From contig USJX01000029.1 of assembly GCA_900555035.1 (NCBI GenBank), positions 1 through 32,675 on the forward strand: a stretch of 32,675 nucleotides of DNA. Direction: 5' to 3'. Position 1 is the stretch's first letter. Each line of letters opens with the position of its first letter. This DNA comes from an uncultured Prevotella sp. Lineage in GTDB: Bacteria; Bacteroidota; Bacteroidia; Bacteroidales; Bacteroidaceae. A program made the translations under genes and the position numbers. The notes beneath the pieces are model-generated. The model searched no databases. It was given only the letters and a program-made list of their open reading frames with translations, and was not told the origin of the DNA. Positions 23,364 through 30,763 of this stretch are shown piece by piece.

Positions 23364-24068
23364 GAGCTTCTTGACGTCGATTTTCCCCTCGTAGAATGCC
23401 TTGCCGAAGACTACGGCTGGGATGCCGGCAGCTTGCAGCGCCTCGATATCCTCGTTGCAGCTTACACCGCCAGAGGCGATGAGGTGGAGTTGAGGATAGG
23501 CAGCCATTACCTCTTTATACAGGTCGATGGCAGGACCTTGCAGGGTACCGTCTTTGCTGATTTCCGTGCAGAGCACATAGCGTACACCCTTGTCGATGTA
23601 TTTCTTGAGGAATGGGAGGAGGTCTTCGGATGAATCCTCTTTCCAGCCATTGATAGAAATCTTGCCGTTTCTTACATCGGCTCCGAGGATGAGCTTGTCG
23701 GCACCATACTTATCTATCCACTCCATGAAGAGGTGGGGATTAGTAACGGCAATGCTGCCCACGGTTACCATACTGGCACCAGCGGCGAAAGCCTTCTCTA
23801 TGTCTTCCTCGGTCTTGATGCCACCTCCGAAATCTACCACGAGGTTCGTCTCGGTGGTGATGGATTTCAATACTGCATCATTTACAATATGCTTCGACTT
23901 GGCTCCATCCAGATCTACTACGTGGAGTCGCTTAAATCCCAATTGCTCAAAGTGTTTTGCTACTTCGGCTGGATTGTCATTATAGATCTTCTTCTGGTCG
24001 TAATCGCCTTTGGTCAGGCGCACGCACTGACCGTTTATCAAGTCGATGGCTGGAATTAATTCTATCAT
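23349..24068 (-). CDS. hisA: Phosphoribosyl-formimino-AICAR ribotide isomerase
   Basis: TIM-barrel isomerase (239 aa) of histidine step 4. Catalytic residues are D9 (IPAIDLINGQCVRL) and D131 (ILGADVRNGKISINGW), in the two half-barrels. Phosphate loops FGGGI and ASGGV are present. The C-terminal residues come from the heptad array at 23322-23363. hisH lies 63 nt upstream. Confidence 0.97.
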   Translation of the reverse strand: MIELIPAIDLINGQCVRLTKGDYDQKKIYNDNPAEVAKHFEQLGFKRLHVVDLDGAKSKHIVNDAVLKSITTETNLVVDFGGGIKTEEDIEKAFAAGASMVTVGSIAVTNPHLFMEWIDKYGADKLILGADVRNGKISINGWKEDSSEDLLPFLKKYIDKGVRYVLCTEISKDGTLQGPAIDLYKEVMAAYPQLHLIASGGVSCNEDIEALQAAGIPAVVFGKAFYEGKIDVKKLVISD

Positions 24069-24131
24069 ATTTCTTTTATTGCGTTTGATCCTATTTTATA
24101 TCAGCGGGAAAACTGCTTTGCAGGATTATCC

Positions 24132-24767
24132 CTACTGAATTTCGAGGAAGTTCTTTAAAATCTGTTCTCCCACCTTGCCACTCTTCTCTGGGTGGAACTG
24201 GCAAGTATAGAAATTATCCTTGTGGAGCGATGCGCTGTAGGGGAGGATATAATCAGCCTTGGCGATGGTCTCCTCGCAGAGCGGCACGTAGTAGCTATGG
24301 ACGAAATAGGAGTAGGGATGTTGCAGGGCTTCTGCAATGTTTGCATCTTTTGCATCTATCCTGTTTCCGAATCCTTTATACAAATCCGTCTTCAAATCAT
24401 AGATTTCGTTCCATCCCATGGCAGGCACCTTGTCTTCGTGCTTCTGCGGCTGGAATCGCTTTACATCCACATCGAAGATGCCGATGCAATCTACATCTCC
24501 CTCTTCCGAATGTCGGCACAAGAGCTGCTGTCCCACACAGATGCCCAGAACGGGCTGCTTGAGATTCTTGATTACCTGGTCCAACTGGTGTGCCTTGAGA
24601 TACTCCATGGCCTCCTTTGCCTGACCTTGTCCTGGAAACAGCACACGATCTGCCTTCTGGAGCATTTCTGCATCATCGGTGAGCACAGGCTCGATGCCCA
24701 AACGCTTCATGGCGTTGACCACGGAATAGATATTCCCGGCATTGTATTTTACGATTGCTACATCCAT
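24132..24767 (-). CDS. hisH: Imidazole glycerol phosphate synthase glutaminase subunit
   Basis: Class I glutamine amidotransferase (211 aa) that feeds ammonia to HisF. The triad is C77 (GICVGQQLL), H192 and E194 (CQFHPEKSG). First gene of this his half-operon; the early his genes (G, D, C, B) are not in the window. A promoter -7 element lies at 24841-24848, and the leader contains a hairpin (24798-24822). Confidence 0.97.
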   Translation of the reverse strand: MDVAIVKYNAGNIYSVVNAMKRLGIEPVLTDDAEMLQKADRVLFPGQGQAKEAMEYLKAHQLDQVIKNLKQPVLGICVGQQLLCRHSEEGDVDCIGIFDVDVKRFQPQKHEDKVPAMGWNEIYDLKTDLYKGFGNRIDAKDANIAEALQHPYSYFVHSYYVPLCEETIAKADYILPYSASLHKDNFYTCQFHPEKSGKVGEQILKNFLEIQ

Positions 24768-24797
24768 AACCTAACGTATTTCTTCTGTTTTTTTTGT

Positions 24798-24822
24798 ACG
24801 TTTGGGGAGTTGCCTCCCACGT
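24798..24822 (-). promoter_or_regulatory. Leader hairpin before hisH
   Basis: acgt ends and gggag/ctccc inner arms fold on the minus strand, followed by an A-rich stretch. There is no U tract, so it is not a clear attenuator. Confidence 0.35.
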
Positions 24823-24840
24823 TATTCTTATTTCACGATG

Positions 24841-24848
24841 CAAAGGTA
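24841..24848 (-). promoter_or_regulatory. his operon promoter (-7 element)
   Basis: Minus-strand TACCTTTG matches the -7 consensus. The -33 region reads TTTC instead of TTTG. Probable start of the hisH to glycosyltransferase run. Confidence 0.6.
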
Positions 24849-24955
24849 CACATTTTCTTTTAATTTAAAGAAAATATTAGCAAAAAGATTAGGAAAATGG
24901 TTGAAATTCTTGCAGAAAGTAAGAAATAATGGTATATTTATACGTGTTTATCAGC

Positions 24956-24992
24956 AAAAAAAGGTTAGAGTAAGATTTTTCTTACTCTAACC
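24956..24992 (-). terminator. Terminator of the SPOR-FHA operon
   Basis: Perfect 12-bp stem (24963-24974 with 24981-24992) and 6-nt loop, followed on the minus strand by T7. Strong rho-independent terminator. Confidence 0.95.
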
Positions 24993-25054
24993 CTTCTGTT
25001 TGTTTCTATCTCGAAATGTCTTGATGGTTGGCTTGGCACCACGAAAAGTATAGC

Positions 25055-25588
25055 TTACTCCTCTTCGCTGTCGGCTGTGCGGAGGATGATGCTAGTGGCT
25101 CCGATGGTGAAGAGTGTGCCGTCTTCGATGACACGGCGTTCACGGTCGCCCAGGATTTCGTTATCCACGAAAGTACCGGTGTAGCTTGGTCCGTCGCGGA
25201 GCACGTATTTCAGTCTGCCTTTCTTGTCACGGCTCACGTTGATTACGCAGTGGTTCATATCCACGCTTGGGTCAACGGTCTCGATAGGGCAGTTGATACC
25301 ACTATTCTTCATGTATCTGCCAATCACATTGTCGCCCATCTGCAAGGGAATCACCTGCTTGTAGGCAAACACGTTCTCGATAACCACGATGGAACCCACG
25401 CCATGCTCGTTGGCCTGTTCGTCAATCTTTTCCTCCTTGCGGGTTTCGCGAAGCTTGGAAACACCCATTCGGATGCCAAACTGCTTGTTGCAATTAGGAC
25501 AAACGAAGACGAGGCTCTGTCCTGCCTCATATTTGGTCTCGTCGAACGTGATGAAATTATCGCATTTTGGGCAACGTACTCTTTTCAT
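25055..25588 (-). CDS. Zinc-ribbon and FHA domain protein
   Basis: This 177-aa protein has an N-terminal zinc ribbon (C6-P-K-C9 and C30-P-N-C33) and a C-terminal FHA domain (about 65-172) with the G-R motif in DNVIGRYM, an N-H near the binding loop and the G-T-F-V-D-N-E turn. FHA domains bind phosphothreonine, so it probably reads a Ser/Thr kinase signal; the ribbon may bind nucleic acid or protein. It lies 40 nt downstream of the HU-like/SPOR gene in the same operon, suggesting a shared envelope or division role. Confidence 0.85.
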   Translation of the reverse strand: MKRVRCPKCDNFITFDETKYEAGQSLVFVCPNCNKQFGIRMGVSKLRETRKEEKIDEQANEHGVGSIVVIENVFAYKQVIPLQMGDNVIGRYMKNSGINCPIETVDPSVDMNHCVINVSRDKKGRLKYVLRDGPSYTGTFVDNEILGDRERRVIEDGTLFTIGATSIILRTADSEEE

Positions 25589-25628
25589 ATCTTATCTTTC
25601 TTTCCTTTATTTCTTTATTATCTAAAAA

Positions 25629-26768
25629 CTATTCGTTTACCTTTGTAATCCAACCATCGGCAAAGGCCTCGTTGTCTTTCAGGTTCTTCAGGGCAGCATA
25701 AGCCTCGACCTCAGAATTATATGTGCCATAAATCACCTTTACATTGTTTTCGGTAATCAGCACACGAGCCTGCTTGAAACCCTTGTTCTGTAAGCGCTCG
25801 GCATAGTTGGCAGCATTGTGCTTGGTTACCCGGCTCGCCAGAACGATGCTATAATAAGTGGAAGAGAGCGACGGCTCTGCATTCTTTTCTGCTGCTTGTG
25901 TTGTGCTTCCTGCAGTTTGCATTGCATCTTCTGCAGTTTGCGAAGCCTTATTAGGGTTTTCTGCCAAATTTGCCCCATCTCCATTGATTACCAGTTCTTT
26001 GGCTTTCTCTACCTGGTCGATATCCTTTGGCATGATGCGGTTCAGCATGCCGGTATCAATCTGGCTTTTCTGCATGGTAGGAGCTCCCAATGGGGTAGAG
26101 ATGGTGAAGAAGACGATGATGGCGATGCAGGCTGCAGCCAGGTTTCTGAGCCAACTCTTCTTGATGCTGATGAATTCTGCCGAAGTCTCTTCCACCTCAT
26201 CATCATCGTTGATGAATACGGTGTTGTTGGCAGGTATCTCTTTTTCTTTCTGCATCTTCTGCACCGGTTGCGTCTTCTGCATTGGCTGCATAGGCATTTC
26301 CATGATTTCTGCTTTTGGCTTGCTTTCTGCTGTAGGAGCAGAGAGTTGTGCCACAGGCAGCATGTCAAATCCGCCCAATCCATAGAAATCTGGGGTGAGG
26401 ATTCCAGCCTCGTAGGGTTCAAACTCTATGTTTCCATCTTCGTTGAGCGAGAGTGTGCCCACGTTATCTACCTCATATTGTCCCTCGTTTTCAAGGGTTT
26501 GGCGAATCTCGTTCACCTCTTCCTCGATGCGGCGCAAGGCTTCCGGATAGCTCATGTCGTAGGTCTCTACGTACGAAAGTGCAAGCAACGAGTCGTTCAT
26601 CGTGAGCTGCGGATTGAAGCCCACGGTGCGGAGCGGTGGCAGGAACATGTTGTCGGTGCCATCGTATCGTGCATCCACATGATGAGCCATAAAGCCACCA
26701 AAGCCTGGCACTATCACGCAGTCGTTGCTCAAGAGAAGAATCTCAATATGTCTGTTTATTTCTATCAC
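25629..26768 (-). CDS. HU-like domain and SPOR domain membrane protein
   Basis: This 379-aa protein has an N-terminal region (1 to about 150) of the prokaryotic HU-like/CCDC81 type (NDCVIVPGFGGFMAHHV; PEALRRIEEEVNEIRQ). A Gln/Met-rich linker, one membrane helix (about 210-226, AAACIAIIVFFTI) and a C-terminal SPOR domain (about 305-379, YYSIVLASRVTKHNAANYAERL) follow. SPOR domains bind denuded peptidoglycan at division sites, so the topology is N-terminus in the cytoplasm and SPOR in the periplasm. Known as a Bacteroidota architecture. Its promoter is at 26843-26873. Confidence 0.85.
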   Translation of the reverse strand: MIEINRHIEILLLSNDCVIVPGFGGFMAHHVDARYDGTDNMFLPPLRTVGFNPQLTMNDSLLALSYVETYDMSYPEALRRIEEEVNEIRQTLENEGQYEVDNVGTLSLNEDGNIEFEPYEAGILTPDFYGLGGFDMLPVAQLSAPTAESKPKAEIMEMPMQPMQKTQPVQKMQKEKEIPANNTVFINDDDEVEETSAEFISIKKSWLRNLAAACIAIIVFFTISTPLGAPTMQKSQIDTGMLNRIMPKDIDQVEKAKELVINGDGANLAENPNKASQTAEDAMQTAGSTTQAAEKNAEPSLSSTYYSIVLASRVTKHNAANYAERLQNKGFKQARVLITENNVKVIYGTYNSEVEAYAALKNLKDNEAFADGWITKVNE

Positions 26769-26842
26769 TTCTTACCTTTCGTTTTATCTGTTAATCTTGC
26801 TTGTGAAGCATGTATTCTACATTTCAGATACATTTCACCTTG

Positions 26843-26873
26843 CAAAGGTACTGCTTTTTTGGGAAATAGACAA
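26843..26873 (-). promoter_or_regulatory. Promoter of the SPOR-FHA operon
   Basis: Minus-strand TTG (26871-26873), 20 nt, TACCTTTG (26843-26850): full consensus. Divergent from the lipoprotein promoter 72 bp away. Confidence 0.8.
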
Positions 26874-26921
26874 CTATTTTTTGTGAAATTTTCAGCTGAA
26901 ATGATAAAAAGTTTAATTTAT

Positions 26922-26952
26922 TTTGCCATTCCACCAAAAAGTATTATCTTTG
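26922..26952 (+). promoter_or_regulatory. Promoter of the DUF4738 lipoprotein gene
   Basis: TTTG (26922-26925), 19 nt, TATCTTTG (26945-26952). The predicted start leaves a leader of only about 12 nt before the ATG at 26970. Confidence 0.8.
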
Positions 26953-26969
26953 CCACTAAATTTTGATAT

Positions 26970-27773
26970 ATGAAACAATCGATTAATATATTGTTATGTG
27001 CGTGCCTCATCATGGCGATGGCTAGTTGCGGACATAAGCAAGATGGCCAGAAAGCCGAACAGCAAGAGGATGTTGCTGCTAAGAAGATGCTCCAGGGCGT
27101 TTGGATTGACAACGATGACGAGGATGATGTTGCCTTTCGCGTGAAGGGCGATACCATCTACTATCCCGACTCAACCAGTCAACCTGTGTATTTTTGCATC
27201 ATCGGCGATACGCTGGTGATGAAGGGGGCGAATACTGCTAAATATCCGATAGTGAAGCAGGCGGCACACATCTTCCAGTTCAAGGTAGCGAATGGGGATG
27301 TGGTGAAGCTCGTCAAGACTTCCGACCCGATGTATTTGGAGCAGTTCCAGCATGCCCAGCCCGTAACGCTCAATCAGAACACACTCGTGAAGCGTGATAC
27401 GATTGTGAATGCGGGCGAGGAGAAGTTGCACCTTTATGTGCAGGTGAACCCTACTACATACAAGGTGTTTAAGAGTAGCTACAACGACGATGGCGTAGAG
27501 GTGGATAATGTTTATAATGACAACATCGTAAACGTGAACATCTACCATGGTTCCCGCAAGGTATTCGGCCGTGATTTCCGCAAGAAAGATTTCAAGGAGC
27601 AGGTGCCTCACGAGTTCCTGAAGCAGTCGATATTGAGCGATATCGTATTTAAGAAGGTGGATGCTGATGGCGTTCACTATAGGGTGGTGTTGGCTATGCC
27701 GGATAGCAGCATGAGCTATCAGGTGGAAATCATCATCTCGCTTGAGGGGAAAATGACGATTAAGAGGGGCTAG
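26970..27773 (+). CDS. DUF4738 lipoprotein
   Basis: This 267-aa protein has a lipoprotein signal (MKQSINILLCACLIMAMAS followed by C20). After a short acidic linker the mature part begins LQGVWIDNDDEDDVAFRVKGDTIYYPDS, the pattern I associate with DUF4738, a Bacteroidota envelope lipoprotein family of unknown role, probably beta-rich. The repeated GDT-x-x-x motif (KGDTIYY, IGDTLVM) suggests a lipocalin-like or barrel sheet. It has its own promoter and a strong terminator at 27812-27859. Confidence 0.75.
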   Translation: MKQSINILLCACLIMAMASCGHKQDGQKAEQQEDVAAKKMLQGVWIDNDDEDDVAFRVKGDTIYYPDSTSQPVYFCIIGDTLVMKGANTAKYPIVKQAAHIFQFKVANGDVVKLVKTSDPMYLEQFQHAQPVTLNQNTLVKRDTIVNAGEEKLHLYVQVNPTTYKVFKSSYNDDGVEVDNVYNDNIVNVNIYHGSRKVFGRDFRKKDFKEQVPHEFLKQSILSDIVFKKVDADGVHYRVVLAMPDSSMSYQVEIIISLEGKMTIKRG

Positions 27774-27811
27774 ATTGTTTTTCTGAAAACGTACTCTTTA
27801 GAAAGAAGAAG

Positions 27812-27859
27812 ATACGAAAAATGGGAATTTGCATTTGAGCAAGTTCCCATTTTTCGTAT
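27812..27859. terminator. Terminator between lipoprotein gene and oadB
   Basis: Perfect 16-bp arms (27812-27827 and 27844-27859), with internal tttgc/gcaag pairing inside the loop. The arms contain A5 and T5. It acts for both converging genes. Confidence 0.85.
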
Positions 27860-27907
27860 TGATTAGTTGAAGATTCCCCTGTTGGTTAATTGAAGAATCC
27901 TGGCAGG

Positions 27908-29056
27908 TTAATTGAAGAATCCCAACAAGGCTCCGGCTGCTACGGCGGAACCGATGACGCCTGCTACATTAGGTCCCATGGCGTGCATGAGCAGGAAGTT
28001 GTGGCGGTCGTACTCCAAACCCAGGTTGTTGCTGATGCGGGCACTCATTGGCACGGCACTCACACCGGCGTTTCCGATGAGCGGGTTCAGCTTCTTGCCC
28101 TTTGGCAGGAAGAGGTTCATCAGTTTCACGAAGAGGATACCGCTGGCTGAAGCAATGATGAATGCCAGGGCTCCGAGGGCGAAGATCTTGATGGTGTTCA
28201 GGGTCAGGAACTCTGAAGCCTGGGTAGAACAGCCCACGGTAAGACCGAGCAGCATCACCACGATATCGTTCAGACTGCTGCCTGCCGTCTTGGCAAGTCT
28301 TGTGGTCTTTCCGCTTTCCTTCAGGAGATTTCCGAAGAAGAGCATGCCGAGCAATGGCAGACCCGATGGCACGATGAAGGTAGTGAGCAGCAGACCGGCG
28401 ATAGGGAAGAGAATCTTCTCGGTTTGTGATACCTGGCGGGCAGGCTTCATCTTGATGACGCGCTCTTTCTTGGTGGTGAGCAGACGCATCAATGGTGGCT
28501 GGATCACTGGTACCAATGCCATGTAGGAATAGGCACATACGGCGATGGCACCCATCAGGTTAGGACTCAACTTGCTGCTCAGGAAGATGGCGGTAGGTCC
28601 GTCGGCACCACCAATGATGGCGATACCTGCTGCCTGGTTCGGCTCGAAACCGAGCGCCAGAGCTATCATGTAGGCGCCGAAGATGCCAAACTGGGCGGCG
28701 GCTCCAATCAGAATCAGTTTCGGGTTGGAAATCAATGCCGAGAAATCGGTCATTGCTCCGATGCCCAGGAACACGAGTGGGGGATACCAACCCTGTTTTA
28801 CTCCTTGATAGAAGATGTTCAACACCGAGTTGTCTTCGTACAGTCCGATTTCGAGTCCGGCATCTGCACGGAAGGGGATGTTGCCCAAGATGATGCCCAG
28901 TCCGATAGGCACCAGGAGGAGCGGTTCGAAATCCTTCTTGATGGCAAGCCAGATACAGACGACTCCTATTACTATCATGGCGAGGTTTCCTGCCGTGGCA
29001 TTTGCAAAGCCCGTATAGGTCAGGAACTCATTGAAGTTTTGTATGATGAAATCCAT
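27908..29056 (-). CDS. oadB: Na+-pumping decarboxylase beta subunit
   Basis: This 382-aa polytopic membrane protein shows hallmark GGADGPTAIFLSSKLSP and NPLIGNAGVSAVPMSARISN stretches, the conserved Na+/carboxybiotin channel segments of OadB/MmdB/GcdB. It decarboxylates carboxybiotin and exports Na+. The carrier protein gene is 7 nt upstream and the gamma-like gene before that. Which acid is decarboxylated (oxaloacetate or methylmalonyl-CoA) depends on the carboxyltransferase subunit, which is not next to it. Confidence 0.95.
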   Translation of the reverse strand: MDFIIQNFNEFLTYTGFANATAGNLAMIVIGVVCIWLAIKKDFEPLLLVPIGLGIILGNIPFRADAGLEIGLYEDNSVLNIFYQGVKQGWYPPLVFLGIGAMTDFSALISNPKLILIGAAAQFGIFGAYMIALALGFEPNQAAGIAIIGGADGPTAIFLSSKLSPNLMGAIAVCAYSYMALVPVIQPPLMRLLTTKKERVIKMKPARQVSQTEKILFPIAGLLLTTFIVPSGLPLLGMLFFGNLLKESGKTTRLAKTAGSSLNDIVVMLLGLTVGCSTQASEFLTLNTIKIFALGALAFIIASASGILFVKLMNLFLPKGKKLNPLIGNAGVSAVPMSARISNNLGLEYDRHNFLLMHAMGPNVAGVIGSAVAAGALLGFFN

Positions 29057-29063
29057 AAGCTAT

Positions 29064-29564
29064 CTATTTAATGGTTACTAACGTGTCTCCTTCCATCACG
29101 GCATCACCTTTATTCACGTTGATGCTGGTGATGGTTCCAGAAGTCTCTGCCTCGATGTTGTTCTGCATCTTCATGGCTTCGAGAATCACGACGGTATCGC
29201 CTGCGTTCACCTTGTCGCCCATCTTCACCTTGATTTCGTTGATGGTACCAGGCAGAGGGGCTACCACTGGCTTGCCGGAGGCTGTCTTTCCTGCGTCTCC
29301 TGCATTTACTGTTTGCCCGCTGCTTGCTGCGGATTGCAAATCCGCAGATGCCTTCGCGCTCTGAGGGGCTGAAGAACTGTTGATTTCTTCACTCTTCACT
29401 CTTCGTTCTTCACTTAACTTTACTTTCTGTTTGCCGGCCTTCACTGGCTGCTTCATCTCTACTTCGAATGGGATGCCATTCACGGTTACGTTGGCGATGT
29501 TGCCTTCTATATCCTGGATTTCGACTTCGTAATCGACTCCTTTCACTGTATATTGATACTTCAT
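29064..29564 (-). CDS. Biotin carboxyl carrier protein of the Na+-pumping decarboxylase
   Basis: This 166-aa protein's C-terminal biotinyl domain (about 100-166) carries the biotinylation site K132 in E-A-M-K-M. The N-terminal part (1-45) is a short beta domain. The linker between them (about 50-95) is odd: residues 51-62 (SEERRVKSEEIN) come from a 7-bp tandem array (29384-29418), and SADLQSAAS is encoded by a dispersed palindromic repeat (29321-29349). Both insertions keep the frame open. Second gene of the gamma-carrier-beta unit. Confidence 0.93.
   Translation of the reverse strand: MKYQYTVKGVDYEVEIQDIEGNIANVTVNGIPFEVEMKQPVKAGKQKVKLSEERRVKSEEINSSSAPQSAKASADLQSAASSGQTVNAGDAGKTASGKPVVAPLPGTINEIKVKMGDKVNAGDTVVILEAMKMQNNIEAETSGTITSINVNKGDAVMEGDTLVTIK
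29321..29349. repeat. Dispersed palindromic repeat, intragenic copy
   Basis: 29 bp including the palindrome tgcggattgcaaatccgca (29328-29346), identical to the first part of copy 1 near 7986. It lies inside the biotin carrier gene and encodes A-D-L-Q-S-A in its linker. Confidence 0.9.
29384..29418. repeat. Heptad array inside the biotin carrier gene
   Basis: Five units on the plus strand: tttcttc, actcttc, actcttc, gttcttc, acttaac. On the coding strand the gttcttc unit reads GAAGAAC, giving a CGA codon where the sibling unit would put an in-frame TGA. Confidence 0.8.
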
Positions 29565-29580
29565 ATCCTTTGAATTTTAC

Positions 29581-29601
29581 ACTTTTCGTTCTTCACTTAA
29601 C
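29581..29601. repeat. Heptad array at the oadG-carrier junction
   Basis: Three units, acttttc, gttcttc, acttaac, matching the intragenic array 29398-29418 in the same order at 20 of 21 positions, about 180 bp away. The oadG stop codon lies in it. Confidence 0.85.
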
Positions 29602-30612
29602 ATTATTAAATTTCGGAGCATTCCATCTGGTCTGTTTTGGCTTGATGGTGATGATGCCGGATTCCACATCGTGCACATCCTCCAGATATTCCTTGAGGGC
29701 GAGTGAAATCACAGCCATGTAAATCTCCTTGTCGATTCCCTTGGTTTTCAGACCATCTTTCAAGATTACGTTGGTCTTATGACTCAGGTCTTGTGTTACC
29801 TCGATGGTCTTCTTACCCGTCTTATATAATAAGGAGGCATGCTTCTCGGTGGCACGGGCGATGCGCTGCTTGTGCTTCATGTAGGCTCCGAATGCCCAGA
29901 ATACTACGAAGAGGAGGGTGAGACACGAGAATACGATGCCCATTGAAAGCACGGAGATGCCGATGCCGTAGGGATCCTGCTTCTTCAGAAGCTGTGCCTT
30001 GCTCAAGCCCACATTCTGTGGCAGATAGCCCGGGGTGATGAATCCGGCAATGGCTTTATTCCATGTCTTGAAATCACTGCTCAGTGCATAGCTCTCGTTG
30101 GCTGCCAATACAGGCACACTCACGGAGTCTATCAGGTCAACGGCGTTTCCATCATAAAGCGCTATCCAGTTGGGTTTCTTTTCCTGCAGAACAAGATTGA
30201 GGTGAAAAGGTCCGGTATTGGAAGAATCCTTTGCCTTCCAATACTGCCCGTTCCAACCGTCCTTGTACCAGCTGCTGCTATCGAAGATGACGATGCTCTT
30301 CTTGCCGCCCAGCATGGTTCGGGGTTCATTGTTCGGCAATGGATACATCATTTGCCGACGTACTTCGGGCGACAGGTTCTTGTTGAGAACTCGTCTGTCG
30401 GTGGTTAGGAACATACCACGCACGTTGTACGTGGTAAAGGAGGAATTGCTCAATTCCACCCATGGCTTGTGCTGACCGTACTCGTCAATGAGACTCGTGC
30501 GGTTGTCGGTCATCACCTCCGTGATACGGATGCTCTTGGCACCTTGTCCCCAAGTGGGCAAGGATGCGATGACCAGCATGGTTATCAGAAATCCTAATTT
30601 ATTCATACGCAT
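29593..30612 (-). CDS. OadG-like gamma subunit with N-terminal lamin-tail domain
   Basis: This 339-aa protein has a signal peptide (LITMLVIASLPTWGQG), then an exported domain (about 26-200) resembling the lamin-tail fold (SIRITEVMTDNRTSLIDEYGQHKPWVELSN and NVRGMFLTTD), then one membrane helix (about 219-247) and a cytoplasmic charged tail, as in OadG. The gamma subunit anchors and stabilises the alpha and beta subunits of the pump. ATG at 30612 or 30606 are both possible starts. The promoter lies at 30647-30676. The family size (about 80-100 aa for classic OadG) is exceeded threefold. Confidence 0.8.
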   Translation of the reverse strand: MRMNKLGFLITMLVIASLPTWGQGAKSIRITEVMTDNRTSLIDEYGQHKPWVELSNSSFTTYNVRGMFLTTDRRVLNKNLSPEVRRQMMYPLPNNEPRTMLGGKKSIVIFDSSSWYKDGWNGQYWKAKDSSNTGPFHLNLVLQEKKPNWIALYDGNAVDLIDSVSVPVLAANESYALSSDFKTWNKAIAGFITPGYLPQNVGLSKAQLLKKQDPYGIGISVLSMGIVFSCLTLLFVVFWAFGAYMKHKQRIARATEKHASLLYKTGKKTIEVTQDLSHKTNVILKDGLKTKGIDKEIYMAVISLALKEYLEDVHDVESGIITIKPKQTRWNAPKFNNVK

Positions 30613-30646
30613 CTAACGTTTTTAGGGTTGTTTGTTTCTTGCGGCT

Positions 30647-30676
30647 CAAAGGTACGAATATTTTCTGAAAAGACAA
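30647..30676 (-). promoter_or_regulatory. Promoter of the Na+-pump genes
   Basis: Minus-strand TTG (30674-30676), 19 nt, TACCTTTG (30647-30654): full consensus. About 28 nt of leader before the oadG-like ATG. Confidence 0.8.
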
Positions 30677-30712
30677 CAAAAAAGGTGCACAAATATTTGT
30701 CTTTGTGCACCT
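30676..30712 (-). terminator. Terminator after the transporter gene
   Basis: 11-bp perfect stem (30683-30693 with 30702-30712) and 8-nt loop, followed on the minus strand by T6. It closes the transporter transcript just upstream of the pump promoter. Confidence 0.9.
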
Positions 30713-30763
30713 CTTTTATAATTTATAACTATTTCTAGTTGTTTTGTTAACATTTATAAGTGT

